Positions 33,643 to 41,086 of a stretch of 48,064 nt of DNA are shown in pieces. The stretch spans positions 1-48,064 of the forward strand of contig JAKALT010000007.1 in assembly GCA_021813125.1 (NCBI GenBank), given 5' to 3'. The stretch comes from a bacterium. Lineage in GTDB: Bacteria > Patescibacteriota > Microgenomatia > Curtissbacterales > GWA2-41-24. Position 1 is the first letter of the stretch. Each line of letters opens with the position of its first letter. A program made the position numbers and the translations under genes. The notes beneath the pieces were generated by a model. That model searched no databases and was not told the origin of the DNA. It saw only the letters and a program-made list of their open reading frames with translations.

Positions 33643-33672
33643 ATTCTATCCTAAAAAAAACCTTTTTGACAG
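33643..33672 (-). promoter_or_regulatory. Promoter of the PBP1A operon
   Basis: On the minus strand, CTGTCA (33667-33672), an 18-bp spacer and TAGAAT (33643-33648). The predicted leader is about 35 nt. Confidence 0.45.
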
Positions 33673-33727
33673 AGGGTCAAAGTAGCAAAAATTAGCTCCA
33701 AGCGGTATATTATACGAAAACTAAAAT

Positions 33728-34207
33728 ATGGCAGATGATGCGGAAAAACGAGGGCCTATTGAAAAAGGCGAAAAAGGCTGGCCGATAAACCCTGTTGGTG
33801 TAGTTGCCCTTGTTATCTTTGCCATAATTATCGTGTTTTTTATAGTCAAGCCTCTTTTCCAGCAAAAGGTTGAAAATAACATTCCTCAGCAAACAAATTC
33901 CAAAGGGGGGTCGATTACCGCACCCCAGGCAGGTCAAATTATAAGATCAAATAATCTTTCTCTTCAAATTTCGATCGAGGAGCCCCAGAAAGTGAACAAA
34001 GTACAGTACTGGGCTAAAACTTATGCGGATGGAAACTGGCAAATGATAGGGGAGGTGTTATCCACCCCATATAATCTTGACTGGCAAATTCCCGATAATT
34101 TCAAAAACAAAGCAATTGCCATAACCGCCCATATTTATCAAAAGGACGGCAATATCATAAAAGATCCGGGCGGCTGGCACGAAGGCATAATAATATTGGC
34201 TCAATAA
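33728..34207 (+). CDS. Membrane-anchored protein with bacterial Ig-like domain
   Basis: The 159-residue protein has a charged N-terminus (1-20), one membrane segment (about 25-45: VGVVALVIFAIIIVFFIV) and a C-terminal beta-sandwich domain (about 58-158). The domain has GSITAPQAGQIIRSNNLSL, VQYWAKTYADGNW and IAITAHIYQKDGN, the spacing of Ig-like (Big) domains. It is probably an adhesion or structural surface protein. Its TAA overlaps the GNAT start (TAATG), indicating coupling. Confidence 0.75.
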   Translation: MADDAEKRGPIEKGEKGWPINPVGVVALVIFAIIIVFFIVKPLFQQKVENNIPQQTNSKGGSITAPQAGQIIRSNNLSLQISIEEPQKVNKVQYWAKTYADGNWQMIGEVLSTPYNLDWQIPDNFKNKAIAITAHIYQKDGNIIKDPGGWHEGIIILAQ

Positions 34208-34632
34208 TGCAAATTAGAGAGGCTAAACCAGAAGACTATCATCAAATTATGGTCCTTTACAACGATTTTGTAGAGGAAGACAGATATTCAAAACATGATT
34301 CCGATTCTTTCTATAAAGTTATAAAAAATCCTAATAATTTAATATATATTGCAGAATCAAAGGGTGTTTTAATTGGTTTTGCAACACTTTCCTTAAGAAA
34401 TGTAGTCAGATACCCTAAACCGATAGCAGAGTTGGACGAACTATATGTTAATCCAAAATATAGAGAAAAAGGCATCGGTAGAAAATTGGTAGAAAAAGTT
34501 GAACAAAAAGCAAAACAGCTGGATTGCTATGTCATTTATATCGAATCACACAATGATAGAAAAACAGCCCACAAATTTTATCAATCACAAGGCTATTCAA
34601 AATATGGATTTGCATTCAGAAAAAGAATTTAG
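34207..34632 (+). CDS. GNAT-family N-acetyltransferase
   Basis: The 141-residue protein has the full GNAT core: IREAKPEDYHQIM at the N-terminus, IGFATLSLR, ELDELYVNPKYREKGIGRKL with the acetyl-CoA loop R-x-K-G-I-G (motif A), and HKFYQSQGYSKYGFAFRK at the C-terminus. It would acetylate a small molecule or protein amine; the acceptor is unknown. It is translationally coupled to the Ig-like protein gene. Its stop is 8 nt from the convergent membrane-protein stop. Confidence 0.92.
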   Translation: MQIREAKPEDYHQIMVLYNDFVEEDRYSKHDSDSFYKVIKNPNNLIYIAESKGVLIGFATLSLRNVVRYPKPIAELDELYVNPKYREKGIGRKLVEKVEQKAKQLDCYVIYIESHNDRKTAHKFYQSQGYSKYGFAFRKRI

Positions 34633-34640
34633 CTAAACAT

Positions 34641-35012
34641 TTAATCTTTCTTTCCCAGATAGCTCCAAAGCGCAAACAAAATAAGAGCTACAATCAGAAG
34701 CGCAATGTTAAAAAAAGTAATTAACCTTAAAACTGCCAAAATCGAAATTAATCCTGCAAAAACACCCACAAAAAAAGCCATTTTGAAAGACGTATAAAAA
34801 TACCATTTCGCGCTATAGCGTTTGTACAGTCTTGTCCTTAAAAAATACAAGACAAGTCCGAGAAACCCAAATGTTGCGAGAAAAATAAAAAGAATCAGAA
34901 TTGCATAGATATAAAATGGGGCATCATCGGGGTTAACCCCGACAACAATCCATGAAATTCCAAAAAGTGCAATAACACTAACAAGAAATATCAATGGCAA
35001 AATGCGGGCCAT
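34641..35012 (-). CDS. Four-pass small membrane protein, unknown
   Basis: The 123-residue protein is almost entirely hydrophobic, with segments at about 5-25, 33-58, 73-93 and 97-117. A basic loop, RTRLYKRYSAKWYFYTSFK, lies between the second and third. This is a common annotation-free type in CPR genomes. A heptad array (35023-35057) ends about 10 nt before its start codon. No family is assigned. Confidence 0.72.
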   Translation of the reverse strand: MARILPLIFLVSVIALFGISWIVVGVNPDDAPFYIYAILILFIFLATFGFLGLVLYFLRTRLYKRYSAKWYFYTSFKMAFFVGVFAGLISILAVLRLITFFNIALLIVALILFALWSYLGKKD

Positions 35013-35022
35013 AAGTACATTG

Positions 35023-35057
35023 TAAACTCGAAATTAGAATATCGAAACTCTAAACAA
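35023..35057 (-). repeat. Heptad array upstream of a minus-strand start
   Basis: Five consecutive 7-nt units on the plus strand; TAAACTC, GAATATC and GAAACTC are three of them. On the minus strand the array sits about 10 nt before the ATG at 35012. It faces a second array (35114-35162) across an AT-rich gap. Confidence 0.65.
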
Positions 35058-35113
35058 TTTCCCAATTTAATAAATTTATATTTTTGAAATTGCTTATGAG
35101 CGTTTGCGCACCC

Positions 35114-35162
35114 TTATTTGTTTCGGGTTTAGTGCTTCGGATTTCGGATTTTGAATTATTGT
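35114..35162 (+). repeat. Heptad array upstream of rmuC
   Basis: Seven consecutive 7-nt units with TTTCGGG, CTTCGGA and TTTCGGA at its core. The array ends at the base before the rmuC -10 hexamer. It therefore occupies the -35 and upstream region of the promoter. Confidence 0.65.
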
Positions 35163-35168
35163 TATAAT
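35163..35168 (+). promoter_or_regulatory. -10 element of rmuC
   Basis: Consensus TATAAT ends 8 nt before the second in-frame ATG (35176) and 5 nt before the first (35173). Leaderless initiation at the second methionine is the better fit. Confidence 0.55.
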
Positions 35169-35172
35169 TCGC

Positions 35173-36162
35173 ATGATGGATGCCCAGACTTCATTATTGG
35201 TTGTTTCCGCTTTAGTCATTGTTGCGCTAGTTGTAATTTATTTGCAGATAAAAAAACTTACTGATTCAAAAGGCAGGGACGAAACCACAAAACTACTCAC
35301 GCAGTTAGTTTCCGATATGCGCGGTTCTATGGACAAAACCACAGACAGCATGGTCCGCCAAACTACCGCAATCAACCAGCGCCTCGATCGTGCAGCCGAA
35401 GTTATATCAACCGTCAGTAAATCCGTTGGAGAAATGACCGAACTTGGGCGTTCCATGAAAGATCTGCAGGAATTTCTGCGTTCCCCAAAAATGCGCGGAC
35501 AAATAGGGGAGGCTGTTCTAAAAGATATTTTGGGTCAAGCCCTGCCAAAGCAGCATTTTCACCTTCAATACGCTTTTAAGGGTGGTGAAATTGTGGATGC
35601 CGCATTGCAACTGGAACAGGGAATAATCCCTATCGATGCCAAATTCCCGATGGAAAATTTCCGAAAAATGCAAAAGGCCAAGGACGAAAAGGAAATCGAA
35701 CAAATCAGAAAATTATTTATTGCCGACGTCAAAAAACACATTGACGCTATTGCCACCAAATACATCCGCCCACAGGAAGGCACTTTGGATTTTGCCCTCA
35801 TGTATATTCCCTCGGAACCTGTCTATTACGAAATGATTTCTAATGCCCCGGATCTGGACGATTATGCCTACCGCAAACGCGTCCGCCCCGTATCACCTTC
35901 TACAATGTATGCATATTTACGCGCCATTATCATGTCTCTTGAAGGTAGTAAAATCGAAGCCCAGGCCGGTCAAATACTGGCAGCCCTTCGCGAAATTTCC
36001 GACGAAACCAACAAATTCGGCTCTTCTCTCTCAGTTCTCACCAAACACATCAAAAACGCTGCTGCCTCCAGTGATGACGTTAATAGCCGCTATACCCGCC
36101 TGAGCACAAAAATATCAACGGTTCAAAACCTCGAGCCGAAATCTGTTAAGAAGTTGAAATAA
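35173..36162 (+). CDS. rmuC: DNA recombination protein RmuC
   Basis: The 329-residue protein has an N-terminal membrane segment (about 5-25), a coiled-coil region (about 30-105) and the RmuC domain (about 108-300). Its motifs are RGQIGEAVLKDILGQALP, DAKFPMENF, ADVKKHIDAIATKYI, MYIPSEPVYYE and RVRPVSPSTMYAYLR. RmuC is thought to limit recombination at inverted repeats and has a restriction-nuclease-like fold. It is on the short side for the family. From the promoter spacing the true start may be the second Met, one codon later. Confidence 0.93.
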   Translation: MMDAQTSLLVVSALVIVALVVIYLQIKKLTDSKGRDETTKLLTQLVSDMRGSMDKTTDSMVRQTTAINQRLDRAAEVISTVSKSVGEMTELGRSMKDLQEFLRSPKMRGQIGEAVLKDILGQALPKQHFHLQYAFKGGEIVDAALQLEQGIIPIDAKFPMENFRKMQKAKDEKEIEQIRKLFIADVKKHIDAIATKYIRPQEGTLDFALMYIPSEPVYYEMISNAPDLDDYAYRKRVRPVSPSTMYAYLRAIIMSLEGSKIEAQAGQILAALREISDETNKFGSSLSVLTKHIKNAAASSDDVNSRYTRLSTKISTVQNLEPKSVKKLK

Positions 36163-36176
36163 ACTATAGGGTATGT

Positions 36177-36182
36177 TATAAT
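36177..36182 (+). promoter_or_regulatory. -10 element of the SET-domain gene
   Basis: Consensus TATAAT; the predicted start near 36189 leaves a leader of about 6 nt before ATG 36195. Confidence 0.5.
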
Positions 36183-36194
36183 TCTGCTTCTATT

Positions 36195-36791
36195 ATGGAA
36201 ACAGACAGCACGATTATATCTGCTGAAACCCCAAAAGGCACTCAGGTAGAGGTGAGGGAGTCTGGTGTTGCAGGAAAAGGCTGTTTTGCCACAAAGCCTA
36301 TTAAAGAGGGTGAAACAATCCATATTTTAAGAGGAGAGCTACTTACCGGTCCGGAGATTGATCAAAGGATTATTGCTGGCGAGGAAAGACCTGATGATGA
36401 ACTCCAAATCGGTGAAAACTTATTTTTTGCCCTAGACAATCCTTCGTATTTTTTTAATCATAGCTGTGAGCCAAATGGAGGGATTCGTGGAGCCAGCGAA
36501 CTCTTCGCGTTAAGAGATATCGAAGAAGGTGAAGAAATAACTTATGATTACGCAACTACAGTCGGGGTAAAGAGAGATCCTAGCTGGTTATTGGGCAACA
36601 ATGACTGGATTATGATGTGTCGATGCGGATCGGAAAAATGTCGCGGCGAAATAAAACCAGTAACTTCAATACCAGAAAAAACACTAGATAGGTATATTCA
36701 GCGCGGAGCAATACCAGCTTTCATCAGGCAACAGCTCTCACAAATAACGCCTTGGCTGTTTGAAACACAGCAAAATAGTCTGGCCTTGTAA
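36195..36791 (+). CDS. SET-domain protein (putative lysine methyltransferase)
   Basis: The 198-residue protein has the SET core: GVAGKGCFATKPIKEGE (about 25-41), YFFNHSCEPNGGI (about 89-101, the NHSCxPN SAM pocket), and EGEEITYDY (about 115-123). It ends with a post-SET-like cysteine cluster in MCRCGSEKCRGEI (C-x-C-x4-C). SET enzymes transfer methyl groups from SAM to protein lysines. The cysteine set suggests a zinc-bound post-SET loop as in eukaryotic enzymes, notable in a small bacterium. The protein substrate is unknown, and it stands alone with its own promoter. Confidence 0.9.
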   Translation: METDSTIISAETPKGTQVEVRESGVAGKGCFATKPIKEGETIHILRGELLTGPEIDQRIIAGEERPDDELQIGENLFFALDNPSYFFNHSCEPNGGIRGASELFALRDIEEGEEITYDYATTVGVKRDPSWLLGNNDWIMMCRCGSEKCRGEIKPVTSIPEKTLDRYIQRGAIPAFIRQQLSQITPWLFETQQNSLAL

Positions 36792-36848
36792 ATTTAGGGT
36801 TTTTTTAATTAAAGTAGCATAGATGTGCCTATCAATGCTCTTAGTTCG

Positions 36849-36857
36849 TGCTAAAAT
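36849..36857 (+). promoter_or_regulatory. Extended -10, leaderless start of the UvrD-nuclease gene
   Basis: TGCTAAAAT ends at 36857, exactly 7 nt before GTG 36864. The same TGCTAAAAT sequence is used by groES. Confidence 0.65.
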
Positions 36858-36863
36858 AGCCGC

Positions 36864-39800
36864 GTGAGTGATATCCTGCAAGATTTAAATCCACAGCAAA
36901 AAGAAGCAGTAACTACTACAGAAGATCCGCTTCTGATAATCGCCGGTGCGGGAACCGGCAAAACCACGGTTATTGCCAGAAGAATCGCCTACATCATCGA
37001 AAAAAAACTCGCAAGACCCGCAGAAATTTTAGCGCTAACCTTTACCGACAAAGCTGCAGGCGAAATGGAGGAACGCGTCGATCAACTAGTGCCATACGGT
37101 TTCACCGACACCTGGATTTCCACATTCCATGCCTTTGGGGATCGCATCCTCCGCGACAATGCTTTTGACCTTGGCATTTCTCCGGATTTTAAAGTCCTTT
37201 CAAAACCTCAGCAGGTTTTGTTTTTCCAGCAAAATATATTTAAGTTTAATTTGAATTATTATCGCCCTCTGTCTAATCCCACAAAATTTATATCAGCAAT
37301 ATTGTCATTCTTCTCCCGCCTCAAAGATGAAAACGTATCACCAGAAGAATTTCAAAAGTATGTCAGAAGTCAGAAGTCCCAGCCAAAGGCTGGTCGTCCT
37401 TTGGACGAAAAAGCTAATAATAGCGAAGATAAAGTTGAACTCCAAAAGGTCGAAGAACTGGCAAACGCTTATGCAACTTACGAAAGCCTAAAAACTAAAG
37501 CCGGACTTTTGGACTTCGGCGACCAGGTCACCAAAACTATTGACCTGTTTATTAAACGGCCGAAAATTTTAAAAGAATACCAAAGCCATTTTAAATATAT
37601 ATTAGTCGACGAATATCAGGACACCAATTTTGCCCAAAACGAACTTGTAAAACTTTTATCAAACTCTCACAAAAACATCTGTGTTGTCGGCGACGACGAC
37701 CAATCTATCTACAAATTTCGTGGTGCAGCAATTTCAAATATCATGCGCTTTAAGCGTGATTTCAAAAATGCCAAACAAGTAGTTCTAACCCAAAATTACC
37801 GCTCAACTCAAGCAATTTTGGACTGCGCCTACCGCTTAATTCGCCACAACGACCCCGACCGCCTTGAAGTCCAAAACAAAATCGACAAAAAATTAAAATC
37901 GCAAAAAAAAGAATATGGCCCTGTTCCCAAAGAAATTTATGCAGACACCCTGTCACAGGAAGCGGATCTTGTTGCGGCAGAGATTGAAAAACTTATGTCA
38001 AAAAGTAAATCTAAAATCAAATATTCTTTAGGCCCACAGGCGAAGTCGAGGACCGCAAGCTTTGCTTATCGTGATATTGCGATTTTGGTCCGCGCTAATT
38101 CATCAGCCGACCCATTCCTTCGCGCCCTTAACATGCGCAGTATTCCCCATAAATTTGTTGGCTCTTCAGGCCTTTACCAGCAGGAAGAAGTAGCCGTTTT
38201 AATTTCGTTTTTAACCTCAATTACCAATTTCGAAGACAGCCTCAATCTTTACAATCTCTTAGTTTCCGACATTTACCAAATACCGCCTGTCGATGCTATT
38301 AAACTTACATCTTTTGCTAGCCGCAAGAACAAATCGCTTTATTATTTATTAAAAAATTTAGAAAAAATCACTAACGATGATCTTGAATTGTCGGAAGATT
38401 CAAAATCAATTATAGAAAGGGTCATTGAAGATTTAGATGCCGCAATTGATCTCTCCAAAAAGCAAAATGCAGGGCGCGTACTTTTTGATTTCCTAAAGCG
38501 CACAAATTATCTAAAGCGTCTTGAAAAGGAAAACACAATAGAATCCCAAATTAAAATCCAAAACATTGCCAAATTTTTCGACAAAGTGCGTGAATTTACG
38601 GATGTGGCATCGACAGAAACAGTCACTCAGTTTGTCGACTATCTCGAAGCCTTACGCGGCGCAGGTGACGACCCGGCAACCGTTGAATTCGACCCGGAGA
38701 CCGATGCCGTGAATGTCATGACGGTCCACAGCGCCAAAGGCCTGGAATTTCCGGTTGTATTTTTGGTAAATCTAATCTCTGACAAATTCCCTTCTCGTTC
38801 CCGTCCGGAACCAGTCGAAGTTCCCAAAGAATTAATAAAAGAAGATTTGCCGCAAGGGGACTGGCACCGAGAGGAAGAGCGCCGCCTTTTTTATGTCGGC
38901 ACAACTCGCGCTAAAGATCTGTTGTATTTTTCCTGGGCGCGCGATACAGGAGCTTATCGCATTAAAAAAATCTCACCGTTTGTTTTGGAGGCACTCGACA
39001 AAACCAAAGCCGAAGGTGAGCTTGTTAAACTTTCCCCTTTAGAAAAAATTGCCCAGTTTGAACAAGCTGCCCCAAAAACCCATATCCAGACAGCATTTTT
39101 CGATGTTGACGTTTTAAAACTGACCCAGGGTTCAATCGACGATTACCTCACTTGCGCTTACAAATACCGCTACATTCATGTCCTGAAAATTCCTATTCTT
39201 CGCCACCATGCCATTGTTTACGGATCTGCCCTTCATGCAGCAGTTGCGCAGTTCTTGCGAGCCAAAAAACGCGGCAAGATAATATCAATTTCTCAGCTCT
39301 ATGAAATTTTTGAAAATGCCTGGGATAGCGAAGGCTTTCTAACAGTCGAACACGAAGAAAAAAGGAAAGAGCAGGGAAAACTGGCACTTTCTGCCTTTTG
39401 GAAGCGCGAATCCAAAACAAAAGACCTACCTTCTTTAATTGAATCAAAGTTCAAATTCTCACTCGAAGGCATAACGGTTGTCGGCCGCTATGACCGGGTT
39501 GACGTCAAGCCAGGATCAAAAATCGAAATCATCGACTACAAATCCTCCGAAAACATAGACCAAGATCGGGCTGAAGCTCAAGCTAAAGAATCAACCCAGC
39601 TGGCAATTTATGCGCTTTCTTACTGGCGCATGTATCAAATCCTTCCCGAAAAACTTACACTGCACTTTTTAGAGACCGGAATAGAAGGGTCCTACTCACC
39701 AACTCAAAAAGATATCGAAAAATCCGAAAAATTAATTTTAGATACAGCTCAAAAAATCAACCGAGACCTAAAATCAAATCATTTTGAAGCAAATCCCAAG

Positions 39801-39872
39801 TACTTCGGCCGTGAACCAGCTTGTGTCTACTGTGCGTATAAATCCATCTGCCCGTTTTCTTTAGCAAAGTGA
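36864..39872 (+). CDS. UvrD-family helicase fused to a PD-(D/E)XK Fe-S nuclease
   Basis: The 1002-residue protein starts at GTG. Helicase motifs in order are the Walker A GAGTGKTT (28-35), TFTDKAAGEMEERV, DEYQDTNFAQ (motif II, about 250), GDDDQSIYKFRGA, LTQNYRSTQAI, VMTVHSAKGLEFPVV and EERRLFYVGTTRA. From about residue 755 a RecB/AddB-like nuclease follows: TCAYKYRYIHVL (first cluster Cys), YGSALHAAV, GRYDRVDV, the catalytic IIDYKSSE, QLAIYALSYWR, and C987-x2-C990-x5-C996. This is the architecture of AddB-type Fe-S nucleases on a single chain. It likely processes DNA ends. Residues 167-182 and 390-401 come from repeat-like DNA. Confidence 0.94.
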   Translation: MSDILQDLNPQQKEAVTTTEDPLLIIAGAGTGKTTVIARRIAYIIEKKLARPAEILALTFTDKAAGEMEERVDQLVPYGFTDTWISTFHAFGDRILRDNAFDLGISPDFKVLSKPQQVLFFQQNIFKFNLNYYRPLSNPTKFISAILSFFSRLKDENVSPEEFQKYVRSQKSQPKAGRPLDEKANNSEDKVELQKVEELANAYATYESLKTKAGLLDFGDQVTKTIDLFIKRPKILKEYQSHFKYILVDEYQDTNFAQNELVKLLSNSHKNICVVGDDDQSIYKFRGAAISNIMRFKRDFKNAKQVVLTQNYRSTQAILDCAYRLIRHNDPDRLEVQNKIDKKLKSQKKEYGPVPKEIYADTLSQEADLVAAEIEKLMSKSKSKIKYSLGPQAKSRTASFAYRDIAILVRANSSADPFLRALNMRSIPHKFVGSSGLYQQEEVAVLISFLTSITNFEDSLNLYNLLVSDIYQIPPVDAIKLTSFASRKNKSLYYLLKNLEKITNDDLELSEDSKSIIERVIEDLDAAIDLSKKQNAGRVLFDFLKRTNYLKRLEKENTIESQIKIQNIAKFFDKVREFTDVASTETVTQFVDYLEALRGAGDDPATVEFDPETDAVNVMTVHSAKGLEFPVVFLVNLISDKFPSRSRPEPVEVPKELIKEDLPQGDWHREEERRLFYVGTTRAKDLLYFSWARDTGAYRIKKISPFVLEALDKTKAEGELVKLSPLEKIAQFEQAAPKTHIQTAFFDVDVLKLTQGSIDDYLTCAYKYRYIHVLKIPILRHHAIVYGSALHAAVAQFLRAKKRGKIISISQLYEIFENAWDSEGFLTVEHEEKRKEQGKLALSAFWKRESKTKDLPSLIESKFKFSLEGITVVGRYDRVDVKPGSKIEIIDYKSSENIDQDRAEAQAKESTQLAIYALSYWRMYQILPEKLTLHFLETGIEGSYSPTQKDIEKSEKLILDTAQKINRDLKSNHFEANPKYFGREPACVYCAYKSICPFSLAK
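37362..37408 (+). repeat. In-frame composite element: heptad repeat plus two abutting hairpins
   Basis: GTCAGAA occurs twice plus GTC (37362-37378). It is followed at once by CCAGCC-AAA-GGCTGG (37379-37393) and TCGTCC-TTT-GGACGA (37394-37408), both perfect 6-bp stems with 3-nt loops. CCAAAGG in the first and CCTTTGG in the second are complementary, so an alternative cross-pairing exists. It encodes residues 167-182 of the helicase, in a variable region before KVELQKVEEL. Confidence 0.75.
38032..38067 (+). repeat. Run of three short hairpins inside the helicase gene
   Basis: GCC-CACA-GGC (38032-38041), GTC-GAG-GAC (38045-38053) and AAGC-TTT-GCTT (38057-38067) follow one another and encode residues 390-401 just before the conserved YRDIAILVRAN. 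The stems are short, so chance is possible. Confidence 0.3.
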
Positions 39873-39910
39873 AGACCAGTAATTATCCTTAACTTAACAC
39901 TTTTAGCCTC

Positions 39911-39925
39911 CAAGGCCTGGCCTTG
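39911..39925. other. Perfect G/C palindrome between the helicase and methyltransferase genes
   Basis: CAAGGCC-T-GGCCTTG is a 15-nt palindrome 39 nt after the helicase stop. No T-run follows, so it is not a standard intrinsic terminator. It may stabilise or mark the transcript end. Confidence 0.45.
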
Positions 39926-39971
39926 AAATGATTTAAATGAGATGTAACTGTTTTTCTTTGAAAGGTTGAAA

Positions 39972-39977
39972 TAAAAT
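39972..39977 (+). promoter_or_regulatory. -10 element of a leaderless transcript
   Basis: TAAAAT ends exactly 7 nt before ATG 39984. Confidence 0.6.
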
Positions 39978-39983
39978 GTAAAG

Positions 39984-40517
39984 ATGTATTTTGTTGCGCT
40001 CTTACTTTTATTTCTGGTTGCTCTAGTTTTAATTTTTGTGATATTCGCCTTTTCTCTTTTTGCGGCCGGATTGTTTTTTGAACTGCCTTATGTTGCCACG
40101 AATGCCGATAAAGTTGAAACGATTATTAAACTCGCGCGCATCAAAAAAGGGGAAACTATTGTCGATTTAGGGTCCGGAGACGGCCGTCTTTTATATGCTG
40201 CCGCTAAAAAAGGCGCAATTGCAATTGGTTACGAACTTAATCCGCTTCTTATCATAATCACCATTCTGCGATCTAAAATCAGTGGGTTATCAAAGAATGT
40301 CAAAGTCAAAAAGCAAAGTCTCTGGGACGCAGACTTAAAAGATGCCGATGTTGTTTTTGTTTACGGTCGAAAACATACAATGAAAAGGTTTGAAGATTTT
40401 GTTTACAAGAATTGCAAAAAGGGAACGCGAATTACCGTAAACAGTGACAAAACAATTTCCTTTCCAAACAAAAAACCGCTTAAATCCGAAAACGGTATCT
40501 TTCTTTATATAGTCTGA
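39984..40517 (+). CDS. FAM173/ATPSCKMT-like membrane-anchored methyltransferase
   Basis: The 177-residue protein has an N-terminal membrane segment (about 4-30), then the pre-methyltransferase region FELPYVATNADKVETII, the SAM-binding IVDLGSGDGRLLYAAA (about 55-70), and the acidic post-motif GYELNPLL. These features match the FAM173 family, whose eukaryotic members trimethylate a lysine on ATP-synthase subunit c or the ADP/ATP carrier. A membrane-protein lysine is a plausible substrate here, but this is inference. The last 13 nt overlap the convergent gene's 3-prime end. Confidence 0.82.
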   Translation: MYFVALLLLFLVALVLIFVIFAFSLFAAGLFFELPYVATNADKVETIIKLARIKKGETIVDLGSGDGRLLYAAAKKGAIAIGYELNPLLIIITILRSKISGLSKNVKVKKQSLWDADLKDADVVFVYGRKHTMKRFEDFVYKNCKKGTRITVNSDKTISFPNKKPLKSENGIFLYIV

Positions 40518-41074
40518 TTGCTTTGGATAATTGGGGCAATCGAGCTAAAAAGCGATTTATATACAAAATAGAAAAGAAAGCTGATTGCAAACATTTGCAG
40601 GAAAACTACAGCGATCATAGTCCAAGTTGCAAAACTGCTAAGTGAATTTATCTTTTTAACCTTTTGCCTGAAATATATACCCAAAACACACCCCATAAGA
40701 GAAAGAAGAATTGTAATGTTTCGAAATAGATTCAAAACTGACTCATTAATCCCAGTCTCGGAGCTGACTCCAAGCTTTGCAAATTGAGCCGGCATTTGAA
40801 CACTGGCACCAGAACTGATTGCGGACAAAAGAATCAAAACTGAAAACGCAATTGTAATTGCCGGCAAAACATGTGCTAAAACCTGTTTTTTGCTTGCCTT
40901 ATAAAATGCCCAGGCAGTTGTAAATGGCGGGAAAACCAAGCTTAAAACAATGTATCCCCAAACGCCAACCTTAGAGTTTTGTTGATTCTGAGAAATCAAT
41001 TGATTCAGATCACCAACGGTTTGCGCTGAGGGAGGTTGGGTATCAACGTTTTGAGATACATTATCGACGTTCAT
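40505..41074 (-). CDS. Four-pass membrane protein with soluble N-terminus, unknown
   Basis: The 189-residue protein has a polar Gln/Asn-rich start (MNVDNVSQNVDTQPPSAQ, through about residue 38). Four hydrophobic segments follow, about 39-60 (YIVLSLVFPPFTTAWAFYKA), 68-90, 114-134 and 148-176. It lies 12 nt after the 765-residue gene and is probably co-transcribed. I recognise no family. It may anchor or partner the large disordered protein. Confidence 0.68.
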   Translation of the reverse strand: MNVDNVSQNVDTQPPSAQTVGDLNQLISQNQQNSKVGVWGYIVLSLVFPPFTTAWAFYKASKKQVLAHVLPAITIAFSVLILLSAISSGASVQMPAQFAKLGVSSETGINESVLNLFRNITILLSLMGCVLGIYFRQKVKKINSLSSFATWTMIAVVFLQMFAISFLFYFVYKSLFSSIAPIIQSNQTI

Positions 41075-41086
41075 AATTAATTTGAA

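Noticed and set aside
37379-37408. Intrinsic terminator inside the helicase gene
   Set aside because: The hairpins are not followed by a T-run, and the reading frame continues uninterrupted through all later helicase and nuclease motifs.
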